The position numbers were made by a program, and so were the translations under genes. A stretch of DNA of 64,000 nt from Nocardioides agri. Lineage in GTDB: Bacteria; Actinomycetota; Actinomycetes; Propionibacteriales; Nocardioidaceae. Each line of letters opens with the position of its first letter. Positions within the stretch are counted from its first letter, which is position 1. Location of the stretch: the NCBI RefSeq assembly GCF_013778305.1, contig NZ_JACEIC010000002.1:871708-935707 (forward strand), written 5' to 3'. Below are positions 43,801 to 51,386 of the stretch, piece by piece. Under the pieces are notes generated by a model, which was not told the origin of the DNA, ran no database searches, and saw nothing but the letters and a program-made list of their open reading frames with translations.

Positions 43801-43839
43801 CGGCTGCATCGGCCGCTCCTCGTCGAACACCTCACTCAT
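40822..43839 (-). CDS. UPF0182 family membrane protein
   Basis: Large membrane protein of 1005 residues. About seven membrane spans fill the first third (starting with LIVTAVVMVLLFLGL), followed by a big extracellular domain with the conserved DINDVEVEEF region, and a C-terminal Gly-rich and acidic tail. This is the architecture of UPF0182 (Rv3193c type), whose function is unknown. The ATG overlaps no neighbour; the PPA1309-like gene lies 18 bp upstream. It is likely part of a surface/protease gene group with the PDZ protease. Confidence 0.92.
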   Translation of the reverse strand: MSEVFDEERPMQPRSSRRSRALIVTAVVMVLLFLGLSTFARLYTDRLWFKSGGYGEVFSIMFWTRTGLFLVFGALMGIVVGVNMYLAFRFRPFFRPSSPEQNGLDRYRDAVTPIRTWLLVGISVVLGAFAGSSAIGQWRSYLLWRHGGSFGEKDRWFGKDIGFYVFELPWLHYLVDFTMAVLVVALIAAAVVHYLYGGIRLQTSRDRLSGAAQVQLSVLLGLFVLAKAADYWLDRFDLVTRSGPRITGMNYTGHNAVLPAKNILLGIAIICAVLFFINIWRRTWLLPSVGLALLAVSAILLGLIWPGIVQQFQVKPSEADKEAPYIEANIKATRAAYDINDVEVEEFSPSTVLSGGAPLKTVDEKTASIPLVDPQLVRAAFEQNQQGRAYYSVADVLDVDRYEIAGNDRALVLGVRELDQNGIPSSDRNWSNLHTVYTHGNGVIAAYANQRPEDNSAQIANAESDSSSQDAGIVWAQGLGSDQDGLARSVGEFEDRIYYGEESPEYSIVGKTSESARDVELNLPTGGDAGDDTTTTYDGSGDAAVGSLFNQLMFAVKYGEPNFVLSGRVNDDSRVLFNRNPRDRVEEVAPWLTVDSDPYPAIVGGRIQWIIDGYTTTDRYPNAEKDSFDEMTDDSLQVDTGLQTLPTDEINYMRNAVKATVDAYSGEVKLYAWDESDPILQAWSDAFPGTVLPKSEISDDLMKHLRYPEDLFQVQRYQYARYHVTNPGDFYQGNNRWEVPEDPYERGTFQPPYRLYIDNPGDSASEVFSVTSVYVPYQKNNLASFVSVDSDATSEDYGAIRVLQLPTTGNPVEGPGQVANTFQSDPEIADLLAQFNRSGAEPRFGNLLTLPVNDGLMYVQPVYASRAGSESSYPILRYVLVSFGGDIGYGPTLYDALRQLVGETGGGSETPTEPGGGGGGGGDGGGTGSIDVRIERLLREANQAYSAAQDALAEGDLGAYQEHVNDAQDAIEEALALSAQRDPEASGGGATEEPSPSPSESATAE

Positions 43840-43857
43840 GGCGGGCCACTCCTGTCT

Positions 43858-44439
43858 TCACGCGTTCTCGTCGGGGTCGTCGTCGTGCAGCGTCGCGACC
43901 AGCAGCTCGAGCAGGCCGGGCACGAGGTCGCGCCCGCCCACGACCGACTGGTCGTCGTCGTGGGCGCGCAGCCGGAGCGCGCAGTACGTCGCGCCGGCAC
44001 GGGTCGCACCCGCGACCATGCGCACCTCCTGCCGGTCCGGGTGCTCGCGCGCGAACTCCTCGGCCGCGGCCGGGTCCTCGGGGATCTGTCCGTCGACGTC
44101 GGTCGGCAGCACCAGCCGCTCGACGACCGCGGCGCAGCCGGCCACGCCGGGCGGCCAGCCGATCGACTGAAGGACCGTCTCGAGGAGCTGGTCGGGCGCG
44201 AGCTGGTCCTGCTCGACCGGGGTCAGCGACCCCTTGGCGGCCGACTGGTCGAGGCCCATCGCGGCGGCCAGCGCCGGCTCGTGCGCGACGAGCTCGGCGG
44301 TGTCGACCAGCGCGTAGAGCCGCGCCGGCTGGTCCCACCCGGCGCCGGCGTGGTGGCTCTCGATCTCCAGGACCGCGGCGGCCAGCGCCGGGTCGACGTC
44401 CTCGAAGCCCGGCAGCTCGGACTCGTCGTGCTCACTCAT
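43858..44439 (-). CDS. PPA1309 family protein
   Basis: Actinobacterial protein of 193 residues, function unknown. The N-terminus is acidic; the middle has SIGWPPGVAGCAAVVERLVLP and the end VVGGRDLVPGLLELLVATLHD, matching the PPA1309 family. No membrane span. It is cotranscribed between the PDZ protease and the UPF0182 gene. Its ATG is the last of four ATGs in a 14-bp tandem repeat, so initiation may depend on an unusual reinitiation chain from the protease gene. Confidence 0.88.
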   Translation of the reverse strand: MSEHDESELPGFEDVDPALAAAVLEIESHHAGAGWDQPARLYALVDTAELVAHEPALAAAMGLDQSAAKGSLTPVEQDQLAPDQLLETVLQSIGWPPGVAGCAAVVERLVLPTDVDGQIPEDPAAAEEFAREHPDRQEVRMVAGATRAGATYCALRLRAHDDDQSVVGGRDLVPGLLELLVATLHDDDPDENA

Positions 44440-44485
44440 GCGGTCTCACTCATGCGGTCTCACTCATGCGGTCTCACTCATGCGG
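44431..44485 (-). repeat. 14-bp tandem repeat forming three chained five-codon ORFs
   Basis: The 14-bp unit CTCACTCATGCGGT (plus strand) occurs about four times. On the minus strand each copy carries ATGAGTGAGACCGC. The period is not a multiple of three, so each ATG opens MSETA and stops at TGA, and that TGA overlaps the next ATG as ATGA. Minicistrons are at 44464-44481, 44450-44467 and 44436-44453. The first starts in the stop codon of the PDZ protease gene and the last hands over to the true ATG (44439) of the PPA1309-like gene. Confidence 0.9.
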
Positions 44486-45533
44486 CATTGTCCCCACAGG
44501 TAGGCAGGTCGGCGTCGGGGTCCTTCACCCACGCCTCGATCGACTGGATCGCGCTGTGCGTCGTCGCGGCCTCGACGAGGCGCATGTCGCCGTTCTGCGC
44601 GCCCAGCGCCTCGTCGCAGTTGTCGGGCGGCACCAGGAAGAGCTGCGCGCCGTCCTCGCGGGCGCCCACGATCTTCTGCTGGATGCCGCCGATCGGACCG
44701 ACGTTGCCGGAGGCGTCGATGGTGCCGGTCCCGGCCACGGCCTCGCCGCCGGTGAGCGAACCCGGCGTGAGCGTGTCGTAGATGCCGAGGCTGAACATCA
44801 GCCCGGCGCTCGGCCCGCCGATGGCCGGGTCGATGCCGATCGTCACGTCGACGGGGAAGTCGTCGGTCTGGGTGCCGAGCTGGATGCCGATCTGGGTGCG
44901 CCCGTCGACCTCGAGCGGCGTCACCGTCACCGAGCGGCGCTTGCCGTCGCGGCGTACGACGATCTCCAGCGGCCGCCCGGCCGGGGCGCCGGTCACGGCG
45001 GCGACCACGTCGTCGGTCGTCTCGACCTTCGTGCCGCCGACCTCGAGGATCACGTCGCCCGTCTTCAGCTCGCCCTCGGCGGGCGCGCCCTTCTCGACCC
45101 CGGCCACCACCGGGTCGGTCACGTCGTAGCCCAGCTCGGTCAGCGCCGCGGCGGTCGCCGCGTCCTGGGAGGAGGTCATCTCGGCCTGGCTCTCCTCCTT
45201 GTCCTGCTCGACGGTGCCCTGCTCGGGGTAGACCGCCTCGAAGGGGTAGACCGCGTCCGACGGGCTGATCCAGGCCGCCATCAGGTCGAAGACGGTGTTG
45301 TGCGCGTCGCGCTGGGAGACGTAGACGGTGGTCATCCGCAGCTGGCCGTCGTCCTCGTACGTCGGCTTCCCCTCGACGTCGATGATCGGCTCACCCTCGT
45401 CGTTGTCGCCGAGCACGTTGACCGTCAGCCCCGGCTTGTAGGTGACGTAGGGCAGCGACTCGAAGGCCGCGACGACCGCGAGGGCAAGCAGCAGCGGCAC
45501 GGCCAGGATCCCGGCGAGGGTGCGCTGCGTCAT
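44478..45533 (-). CDS. PDZ domain, Lon-like serine protease (YlbL type)
   Basis: Membrane-anchored protease of 351 residues. An N-terminal span (LAGILAVPLLLALAVVAAF) places the rest outside. A PDZ domain with VVAGVEKGAPAEGELKTGDVI covers about residues 140-205. The Lon-type catalytic dyad is Ser242 in GGPSAGLMF and Lys287 in IQQKIVG. Homologues (Rv3194c, YlbL) process or degrade extracytoplasmic proteins. It ends in the 14-bp repeat that links it to the PPA1309-like gene. Confidence 0.92.
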   Translation of the reverse strand: MTQRTLAGILAVPLLLALAVVAAFESLPYVTYKPGLTVNVLGDNDEGEPIIDVEGKPTYEDDGQLRMTTVYVSQRDAHNTVFDLMAAWISPSDAVYPFEAVYPEQGTVEQDKEESQAEMTSSQDAATAAALTELGYDVTDPVVAGVEKGAPAEGELKTGDVILEVGGTKVETTDDVVAAVTGAPAGRPLEIVVRRDGKRRSVTVTPLEVDGRTQIGIQLGTQTDDFPVDVTIGIDPAIGGPSAGLMFSLGIYDTLTPGSLTGGEAVAGTGTIDASGNVGPIGGIQQKIVGAREDGAQLFLVPPDNCDEALGAQNGDMRLVEAATTHSAIQSIEAWVKDPDADLPTCGDNAA

Positions 45534-45574
45534 GGCGCAAGACTGACAGACCGGCCCAACGCTCGGCGGTCGGG

Positions 45575-45817
45575 TCAGGACGCGCGTCGCGAGGGCCGGA
45601 CGGCGATCCCCGTGCTGCGGTCCTGCTCGGGACGGGGGGCGGCGTACCCGGGCGCCGGGCGCGACCGCCGCTGGTCGGGCTCCAGGGCCCCCGCGAGCCG
45701 GCGGACGGCGACCTCGCGGTCGACCTCGCCCCGGCCGGCACGACCGGCCCAGGCGGCCCAGATCATGGCGACGACCGTCGCGACGGCGGCCGGCAGCAGC
45801 CAGAGCAGGATCTCCAC
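45575..45817 (-). CDS. Small membrane protein
   Basis: Protein of 80 residues with one N-terminal span (MEILLWLLPAAVATVVAMIW) and a basic cytoplasmic tail rich in Arg and Pro (PDQRRSRPAPGYAAPRPEQD). I do not know a function. It lies between moaE and the PDZ protease on the same strand with 40-bp gaps. Confidence 0.65.
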   Translation of the reverse strand: MEILLWLLPAAVATVVAMIWAAWAGRAGRGEVDREVAVRRLAGALEPDQRRSRPAPGYAAPRPEQDRSTGIAVRPSRRAS

Positions 45818-45859
45818 ACCCCGAGGGTACGGAGCGCGGCGCCCGCCGGCGCGGACGTG

Positions 45860-46285
45860 CTACGGCGTGCCGACCCACTCCTCGGTGCCGTCACCGAACC
45901 GCTGGTGCTTCCAGATCGGCACCTCCGCCTTGAGGGTGTCGATCAGGTCGCGCGACGCCGCGAACGAGTCGCCCCGGTGCGCCGAAGTAGTGGCGACCAC
46001 GACCGCGATGTCGCCGATGCCGAGCGTGCCGACCCGGTGGACCGCGGCGACGCCGTGCACCTCGTGCGCGGCGGCGACCCGCTCGCACACGTCCCGCAGG
46101 CGGTCCAGCGCGGAGGGGTGGGCCGAGTAGTCGAGGCCGGTCACTCCCTTGCCGGCGTCGTGGTCACGCACCCGGCCAACGAAGAGCACCAGGCCACCGG
46201 AGGCGTCGTCGTCCAGGGCGGCGAGCACCTCGGCGACGTCGAGCGGGGTCACGCGCAGGTCCACGAGCCGTACGGCGGAGGTCAC
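45860..46285 (-). CDS. moaE: Molybdopterin synthase catalytic subunit MoaE
   Basis: Large subunit of molybdopterin synthase, 141 residues, which adds two sulfurs to cyclic pyranopterin monophosphate using thiocarboxylated MoaD. Conserved FVGRVRDHDAGKGV, a His in HRVGTLGIGD and the catalytic lysine region LKAEVPIWKHQRFGDG are present. No moaD or other moa gene is in the window, so this is an isolated copy. It is divergent from the DUF2342 protease. Confidence 0.92.
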   Translation of the reverse strand: MTSAVRLVDLRVTPLDVAEVLAALDDDASGGLVLFVGRVRDHDAGKGVTGLDYSAHPSALDRLRDVCERVAAAHEVHGVAAVHRVGTLGIGDIAVVVATTSAHRGDSFAASRDLIDTLKAEVPIWKHQRFGDGTEEWVGTP

Positions 46286-46339
46286 GGCCCGACCCTAGCC
46301 CGGCGGCGGGACGTGGTGGCGGCGCGTACCGTTGATGCC

Positions 46340-47641
46340 ATGAACGACTCCCCGGGCGACGGCGGCGAGAACAACCCCTTCAAGGGCACGCCGTTCGAGC
46401 AGCTCTTCGGCGGCGCCGGCGGCGCCGGCATGCCGGACCTCTCCCAGTTCTTCAGCCAGCTCCAGTTCCTCATGCAGCCGCACGACGGCCCGCTGAACTG
46501 GGAGTTCGCGATCGACACCGCGCGCAAGACCGTCGCGCAGCAGCCCGACCCCTCCCCCACGCAGCGGCAGATCGACGCCGTGGCGGACGCCGTGCGGCTG
46601 GCCGACCACTGGCTCGACGAGACCACGGCGTTCCCGTCCGGCGTCACGTCCACCGCGGCCTGGAGCCGCGCGGAGTGGATCGTCGGCACGACCGACGTGT
46701 GGAAGGTCCTCGTCGAGCCGATCGCCGAGTCCTCGGTCCAGGCGCTCGGCGGGGCGCTGCCCGCGGAGGCGCAGGCGATGTCCGGCCCGCTGATGGGCAT
46801 CCTCGGCAAGGCGATGAGCGGGATGCTGGCCTCGCAGGTCGGGTCGGGCCTCGGGACGCTCGCCGGCGAGGTGCTCAGCGTCTCCGACATCGGGCTGCCG
46901 CTCGCCGCACCCGGCAGGGCCGCGATCGTGCCCGCCAACCTCGCCGCGTTCGCGGCCGGCCTCGACGTCACCGAGGACGACGTGCTGCTCTACCTCGCGC
47001 TCCGCGAGGCCGCCCACCAGCGCCTGTTCGCCCACGTCCCGTGGCTGCGCGGGCACCTCATCGGCGCGGTCGCGGAGTACGCCCGCGGCATCGAGGTCAA
47101 CGCCCAGGGCATGCAGCAGCGCATCGAGGAGCAGATGCGCGGCCTCGACCCGACCAACCCCGAGGCGATGCAGCAGCTGCTCGAGGGCGGCCTCTTCGAC
47201 GTCGAGCGCTCCCCCGCCCAGGAGGCCGCGCTGCAACGGCTCGAGGTCACCCTCGCCCTCGTGGAGGGCTGGGTCGACGAGGTCGTCAGCCAGGCGACGG
47301 AGGAGCGAATGCCGGCGGCCGGCAAGCTCCAGGAGGCCTTCCGCCGCCGCCGCGCGGCCGGTGGCCCGGCCGAGGAGACCTTCGCGACGCTGGTCGGCCT
47401 CGAGCTGCGCCCGCGCCGGCTGCGCGACGCCTCCACGCTCTGGGGCTCGCTGCGCACCCGGCAGGGCACCGAGGCGCGCGACGGTGTCTGGATGCACCCC
47501 CACCTGCTGCCGTCTGCCGCGGACCTCGACGACCCGCTCGGCTTCCGCGAGGACGCCACCGCGCTGCCCAAGCTCAGCGACGAGGACTTCGACGCCGAGC
47601 TGCGCAAGCTCCTCGACGGCCCGGCCGAGACCGAGGAGTGA
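46340..47641 (+). CDS. Zinc-dependent metalloprotease (DUF2342 family)
   Basis: Actinobacterial protein of 433 residues. The N-terminus has a Gly-rich stretch (GTPFEQLFGGAGGAGM); the family core has LREAAHQRLFAHVPWL, with the EAAHQ putative metal site, and GIEVNAQGMQQ. The family is annotated as a zinc-dependent metalloprotease or F420-associated protein; activity is not well proven. ATG in the divergent gap from moaE. The NUDIX gene follows with a GTGA overlap. Homologue of Rv3195 by position and sequence type. Confidence 0.9.
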   Translation: MNDSPGDGGENNPFKGTPFEQLFGGAGGAGMPDLSQFFSQLQFLMQPHDGPLNWEFAIDTARKTVAQQPDPSPTQRQIDAVADAVRLADHWLDETTAFPSGVTSTAAWSRAEWIVGTTDVWKVLVEPIAESSVQALGGALPAEAQAMSGPLMGILGKAMSGMLASQVGSGLGTLAGEVLSVSDIGLPLAAPGRAAIVPANLAAFAAGLDVTEDDVLLYLALREAAHQRLFAHVPWLRGHLIGAVAEYARGIEVNAQGMQQRIEEQMRGLDPTNPEAMQQLLEGGLFDVERSPAQEAALQRLEVTLALVEGWVDEVVSQATEERMPAAGKLQEAFRRRRAAGGPAEETFATLVGLELRPRRLRDASTLWGSLRTRQGTEARDGVWMHPHLLPSAADLDDPLGFREDATALPKLSDEDFDAELRKLLDGPAETEE

Positions 47642-48228
47642 CGCTCCACGCCGATGCGCTCGCCGTCCTCGACGGCTGGCGCGCGCCCGACGCCGAGCAG
47701 GAGCGGCTCCGGGTGCGGTACGTCGAGCACCTGCGCGCCCACCCGGACGGGATGACCCGGGACTGCCGGCCCGACCACATCACCGCCAGCACACTGGTGC
47801 TCAACGCGGACGGCGACGCCGTGCTCCTCACGCTGCACGCGAAGGCACGGGCCTGGTTCCAGCTCGGCGGGCACTGCGAGCCGGGCGATGCGACGCTCGC
47901 GGCGGCGGCGCTGCGCGAGGCCGTCGAGGAGTCGGGGATCCCGGGCCTCGAGCTCGACCCGGTGCCGGTGCAGCTCAGCGAGCACGCCGTACCGTTCTGC
48001 GGGCCGACCGGCGACGTGCACCACCTCGACGTCCGATTCCTGGCCGTCGCGCCGGAGGGTGCCGAGCACGCGGTCAGCGACGAGTCGCTCGACGTGCGCT
48101 GGTGGCCGGCAGCGGCGCTGCCCGAGCCGGAGCCGGACCTGGTGGCGCTCGTCGACCTCAGTCGACGTCGGGTTCGAGGTGGTCGCTCGGCGGCGGGTCC
48201 AGCCGCGCCGCCGTCGACCAGCCGATGA
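47638..48228 (+). CDS. NUDIX hydrolase
   Basis: Pyrophosphatase-fold protein of 196 residues. The Nudix-like box is GGHCEPGDATL followed by REAVEESG; the spacing between the two halves is one residue longer than the textbook motif. Substrate unknown; relatives hydrolyse nucleoside diphosphate derivatives. The GTG start overlaps the metalloprotease stop as GTGA. Its last 71 bp overlap the convergent metallopeptidase gene, so its arginine-rich tail may be an extension. Confidence 0.85.
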   Translation: MTLHADALAVLDGWRAPDAEQERLRVRYVEHLRAHPDGMTRDCRPDHITASTLVLNADGDAVLLTLHAKARAWFQLGGHCEPGDATLAAAALREAVEESGIPGLELDPVPVQLSEHAVPFCGPTGDVHHLDVRFLAVAPEGAEHAVSDESLDVRWWPAAALPEPEPDLVALVDLSRRRVRGGRSAAGPAAPPSTSR

Positions 48229-48724
48229 GGAAGCCCTTCGCGCGCTCGGCCTGCGGGTAGCGGTCCACCCAGCCCCAGAAGTTGGCATCGTGGCCGGGCT
48301 CGAGCAGGTGCGCGAGCTCGTGCACCAGGACGTAGTCGATCACCCAGGCGGGCATGCCCTGCAGCCGCGCCGACAGCCGGATGGTGCGGTCGCCGGGGGT
48401 ACAGGATCCCCAGCGCGAGTTCTGGTTCTCGACCCAGCGCACCGACTCCGGTGCGGCGAGGCCGCCGAGGTAGCGGTCGTTGAGGTCGTGCGCGCGGCGC
48501 AGCAGGTCACCGTCGCTCGGCTTGCGCCGGCGCTCGGAGCGCTCGAGCCGGGCGAGCATGGTCTCGACCCACTCGGCCTCCTCCTTGCGCGAGAGCGAGG
48601 CGGGGATGAGCACCACCACCCGGTCTCCGTCGCGGTACGCCGAGACCGTGCGGCGCCGCCGCTTGGAACGGCGGACCTCCACCTCTGGCCGCTCCGTCCG
48701 CACGGCCGCCTCACGCCTCGCCAT
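48158..48724 (-). CDS. M48-type (YgjP/DUF45-like) metallopeptidase
   Basis: Zinc metallopeptidase of 188 residues. HELAH (H135, E136, H139) with a third His in EPGHDANFW, and the preceding NQNSRWGSCTP are the DUF45/YgjP marks. It has a very basic N-terminus (RRSKRRRRTV). The genes are found next to diverse neighbours and the function is poorly known. Separated by 9 bp from the PHP gene upstream. Confidence 0.9.
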   Translation of the reverse strand: MARREAAVRTERPEVEVRRSKRRRRTVSAYRDGDRVVVLIPASLSRKEEAEWVETMLARLERSERRRKPSDGDLLRRAHDLNDRYLGGLAAPESVRWVENQNSRWGSCTPGDRTIRLSARLQGMPAWVIDYVLVHELAHLLEPGHDANFWGWVDRYPQAERAKGFLIGWSTAARLDPPPSDHLEPDVD

Positions 48725-48733
48725 GGCTCGACG

Positions 48734-49768
48734 CTACCCGTTCGCCCAGGCCAGGAGCCGCTCCTGCGGCCAGGTGTTCACGATCCGTTCGGCGTCGATG
48801 CCGGCCTCCTCGGCGCGCTCGCAGCCGTAGACCTGGAAGTCGAGCTGGCCGGGCGCGTGGGCGTCGCTGTCGATGGAGAAGAGGCAGCCGATGTCGCGGG
48901 CCAGCTCCAGCAGCCGGGTCGGCGGGTCCCGCCGCTCGGGGCGGCTGTTGATCTCGACGGCGGTGTTGCTCTCCACGCACGCCTCGAACACCGCCCGCGC
49001 ATCGAACCTCGACTCCGGGCGGGTGCCCCGGTTGCCGGTCACCATCCGGCCGGTGCAGTGCCCCAGCACGTTGGTGAACGGGTTGCGGACGGCGGCCACC
49101 ATCCGCGTGGTCATGTCGGCGGCGTCCATCTTGAGCTTGGAGTGCACGCTGGCGACCCGGAGGTCGAGCCGCGCGAGCAGCGCGTCCTCCTGGTCGAGGG
49201 CGCCGTCGTCGAGGATGTCGACCTCGATGCCCTTGAGCAGCGTGAACTCGCCCCCGAGGTGCGCGTTGACGGCCTCGACGACGTCGAGCTGCCGCGCCAG
49301 CCGCTCGGGGCTCAGCCCCCGGGCGACGGTCAGCCGCGGCGAGTGGTCGGTGAGCACCAGGTAGTCGTGGCCGAGCTCGATCGCGGTGAACGCCATCTCC
49401 TCGATCGGCGAGCCGCCGTCGGACCAGTCGGAGTGGGAGTGCAGGTCGCCGCGCAGCGCCGCCCGCAGGTCGGCCCCGGCTCCGGTCAGCGGCCCGCCGT
49501 GCTCGCGCTCGAGCTCGGCCAGCCGGTCGGGCAGCTCACCGCGCGCGGCTGCGGAGATCACCTTGGCGGTGCTCGCCCCGACGCCCGGGATGTCGGTCAG
49601 CGTGCCGTCGGCGACCGCCGCCGCCACCTGCTCGGGCGGCAGCGGCAGGATCGCGGCCGCGGCCTTGCGGAAGGCCTTGACCTTGAAGGTGTCCTCCCGG
49701 CCGCGCTCGAGCAGGAACGCGATCCGGCGCAGCGCGGCGACCGGTCCCCCGTCGTACGGCTCCGACAC
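48734..49768 (-). CDS. PHP domain protein with helix-hairpin-helix N-terminus (PolX-like C-terminal part)
   Basis: Protein of 344 residues. The first 90 residues have the HhH fold of PolX proteins (ADGTLTDIPGVGASTAKVI); from 105 on is a PHP phosphoesterase domain with GDLHSHSDWSDG, LVLTDHSP, IEVDIL and HSK. The polymerase domain of PolX is absent. It may act as a DNA 3'-phosphatase or exonuclease. GTG start with GAGGAGG upstream. A cluster of DnaA-box-like sequences lies in the 5' region. Confidence 0.9.
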   Translation of the reverse strand: MSEPYDGGPVAALRRIAFLLERGREDTFKVKAFRKAAAAILPLPPEQVAAAVADGTLTDIPGVGASTAKVISAAARGELPDRLAELEREHGGPLTGAGADLRAALRGDLHSHSDWSDGGSPIEEMAFTAIELGHDYLVLTDHSPRLTVARGLSPERLARQLDVVEAVNAHLGGEFTLLKGIEVDILDDGALDQEDALLARLDLRVASVHSKLKMDAADMTTRMVAAVRNPFTNVLGHCTGRMVTGNRGTRPESRFDARAVFEACVESNTAVEINSRPERRDPPTRLLELARDIGCLFSIDSDAHAPGQLDFQVYGCERAEEAGIDAERIVNTWPQERLLAWANG

Positions 49769-49802
49769 GCCGGCCTCCTCGCGACTTCTCGCCGGATTTC
49801 TT

Positions 49803-49944
49803 TCGTCCACACCCGGTGGACCGCCATTGTTGCTGGTCACGGCCCGGTACGGCGTACCGGGCCGCCGGTCGTCCACAGCGCTGTCCCGGACCCGTCCACC
49901 GTCCGGGCGGATCCTCCACAACGTCATCCACAGGTTTGTCCACA
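49803..49944. promoter_or_regulatory. Cluster of DnaA-box-like nonamers
   Basis: Five TNNTCCACA nonamers lie upstream of the PHP gene: TCGTCCACA (49803 and 49869), TCCTCCACA (49912), TCATCCACA (49924) and TTGTCCACA (49936). The last matches the actinobacterial DnaA box exactly, and the final three are spaced at exactly 12 bp. The rest of the 326-bp gap has no gene that I can support. No dnaA, dnaN or recF is near, so this is not a normal oriC. Confidence 0.5.
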
Positions 49945-50003
49945 GGCTGTGGCTCCGCCGCATTGACCGCGCCCCGCCGGGCTCCTAGCGTCCTACCCCA
50001 GAC

Positions 50004-50072
50004 GAGGCCTCCGGGCCGTCGGCGGACGCTCGCAAGGGGAAGGCAAGCGTCCATCGGCGGACCGGGGGCCTC
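50004..50072 (-). terminator. Long imperfect hairpin after the enoyl-CoA hydratase gene
   Basis: Outer arms GAGGCC...GGCCTC and inner arms GGACGCT/AGCGTCC form a long imperfect stem 23 bp beyond the hydratase stop. Possible transcription terminator. Confidence 0.4.
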
Positions 50073-50094
50073 TCGTCACGTCAGCGCACGGTGC

Positions 50095-50889
50095 TCAGCG
50101 GCCGGCGAAGACCGGCGGCCGCTTCTCCTGCGCCGCGCGGATGCCCTCCTGCAGGTCCGCCGTGGCGAGCGTGATCGGCTGCGCCATCGCCTCCCACTGG
50201 ATCGCGGCCTCGAAGTCGGCGTGCCCGCCGTCGGCGAGCGCGAGCTTGGTCAGCTTGCTGGGGATCGGGGCGGTCGCGGCGATCCCGGCGGCGGTGTCGA
50301 GCACCTCGTCGAGCAGCGCGGCCGGGTCGTGGACCCGGGAGACCAGGCCGAGGCGCAGGGCCTCGTCCGCGTCGACGACGCGGCCGGTGAGCAGCAGGTC
50401 GCGGGCGTGGGCGGGACCGACGACGTCGGGCAGCAGGTGGGTGGCGGCCATCCCGGGATGCATCCCGAGCTTCACGAACGGCACGCCCATCCGCGCGCCG
50501 GCCGCGGCGTACCTCAGGTCGCACGCGAGCGCGATGCACAGGCCCGCCCCGATGGCCGGGCCGTTGACCGCGGCGATCGTGGGCACCTCCAGCCGGCGGA
50601 TCGAGAGCCAGGCCCGGTAGAACGCGATCATCCGGGTGCGCAGGTGGTCGACGGTCGCGTCGGGCTCGCTGGCGATCCAGGAGGTGTTGCCGCCCGAGCA
50701 GAACGCCGAGCCCTCGCCGGTCACGACCACGGCGCGCACGGTCGGGTCGGCGGCGAGCACGTCGACGGCCCGCACCCAGGAGGCGGTCATCTCGTCCGAC
50801 ATCGCGTTGCGCTGGTCGGGGTTGTCGAGGGTGAGCAGGGCGACCCCGTCGCGGGGGCGCTCGAGGCGCAGGTGGGTGAGCTCAGGCAT
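50095..50889 (-). CDS. Enoyl-CoA hydratase/isomerase family protein
   Basis: Crotonase-fold protein of 264 residues. Oxyanion hole residues lie in SAFCSGGNTSW and NGPAIGAGLCIALACDLRYA. The catalytic positions read VKLGMHPGMAATHLLPDVVG, with the usual first Glu replaced by the HPGM variant, so isomerase or another crotonase reaction is as likely as hydration. It stands alone, not in an operon with other beta-oxidation genes. Confidence 0.88.
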   Translation of the reverse strand: MPELTHLRLERPRDGVALLTLDNPDQRNAMSDEMTASWVRAVDVLAADPTVRAVVVTGEGSAFCSGGNTSWIASEPDATVDHLRTRMIAFYRAWLSIRRLEVPTIAAVNGPAIGAGLCIALACDLRYAAAGARMGVPFVKLGMHPGMAATHLLPDVVGPAHARDLLLTGRVVDADEALRLGLVSRVHDPAALLDEVLDTAAGIAATAPIPSKLTKLALADGGHADFEAAIQWEAMAQPITLATADLQEGIRAAQEKRPPVFAGR

Positions 50890-51090
50890 GCGGACAACCT
50901 ACTGATCCGCCTCCGGACGCGCCGTGACCAAATTCATCGGCCGGAGCGCGAAACGGTGTGCCTGCGCCACGCTCAGCCACGCGTGTCGTAGGGTCGGAGG
51001 CGGTCTGGCGGCACCCCGCCGGGCTCCGACGGGTCTTCCCCCTTCGCCCCGTCGCGACGACCGAAGAAATGATTAGGCAAGGAGGCCGTC

Positions 51091-51249
51091 ATGGCGGAGA
51101 CCTGGAGCGGCGAGTTCTACTGCGTGAAGTGCAAGGAGAAGCGCGAGGCCGAGGGCGAGATTCGCGTCAACGACAAGGGCACCAAGATGGCCAAGGCCGT
51201 CTGCCCCGTCTGCGGCACGAACCTCAACCGGATCCTCGGCAAGGCCTGA
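51091..51249 (+). CDS. DUF5679-type small zinc-ribbon protein
   Basis: Protein of 52 residues with CVKC near the N-terminus and CPVC near the middle, forming a zinc ribbon. Strong ribosome site AAGGAGG before the ATG. Homologues are short and widespread in actinobacteria; function unknown. The message ends in a strong hairpin. Confidence 0.9.
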   Translation: MAETWSGEFYCVKCKEKREAEGEIRVNDKGTKMAKAVCPVCGTNLNRILGKA

Positions 51250-51273
51250 CGCTCGCGTCAGCCCACGAGTTCC

Positions 51274-51311
51274 ACGGCGGCGCCTTCCCGGTCTCGGGGA
51301 GGCGCCGCCGT
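51274..51311 (+). terminator. Terminator after the zinc-ribbon gene
   Basis: Stem of 16 bp with one G-T pair, ACGGCGGCGCCTTCCC/GGGGAGGCGCCGCCGT, around a 6-nt loop, 25 bp after the stop. Confidence 0.75.
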
Positions 51312-51386
51312 CGTTCTCGGGCATCCCGTCGGCCCGGCCTGTGGATGACGCGCTGAGCGTCCGTCCCGGCGGGTAGACCACCGGCC

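Noticed and set aside
41671..44781. Plus-strand 1036-codon open frame
   Set aside because: Antisense to UPF0182 and PPA1309-like genes; low-complexity composition.
49803..49944. Chromosomal origin of replication
   Set aside because: DnaA-like boxes are few and no dnaA, dnaN, parA/B or rpmH is near.
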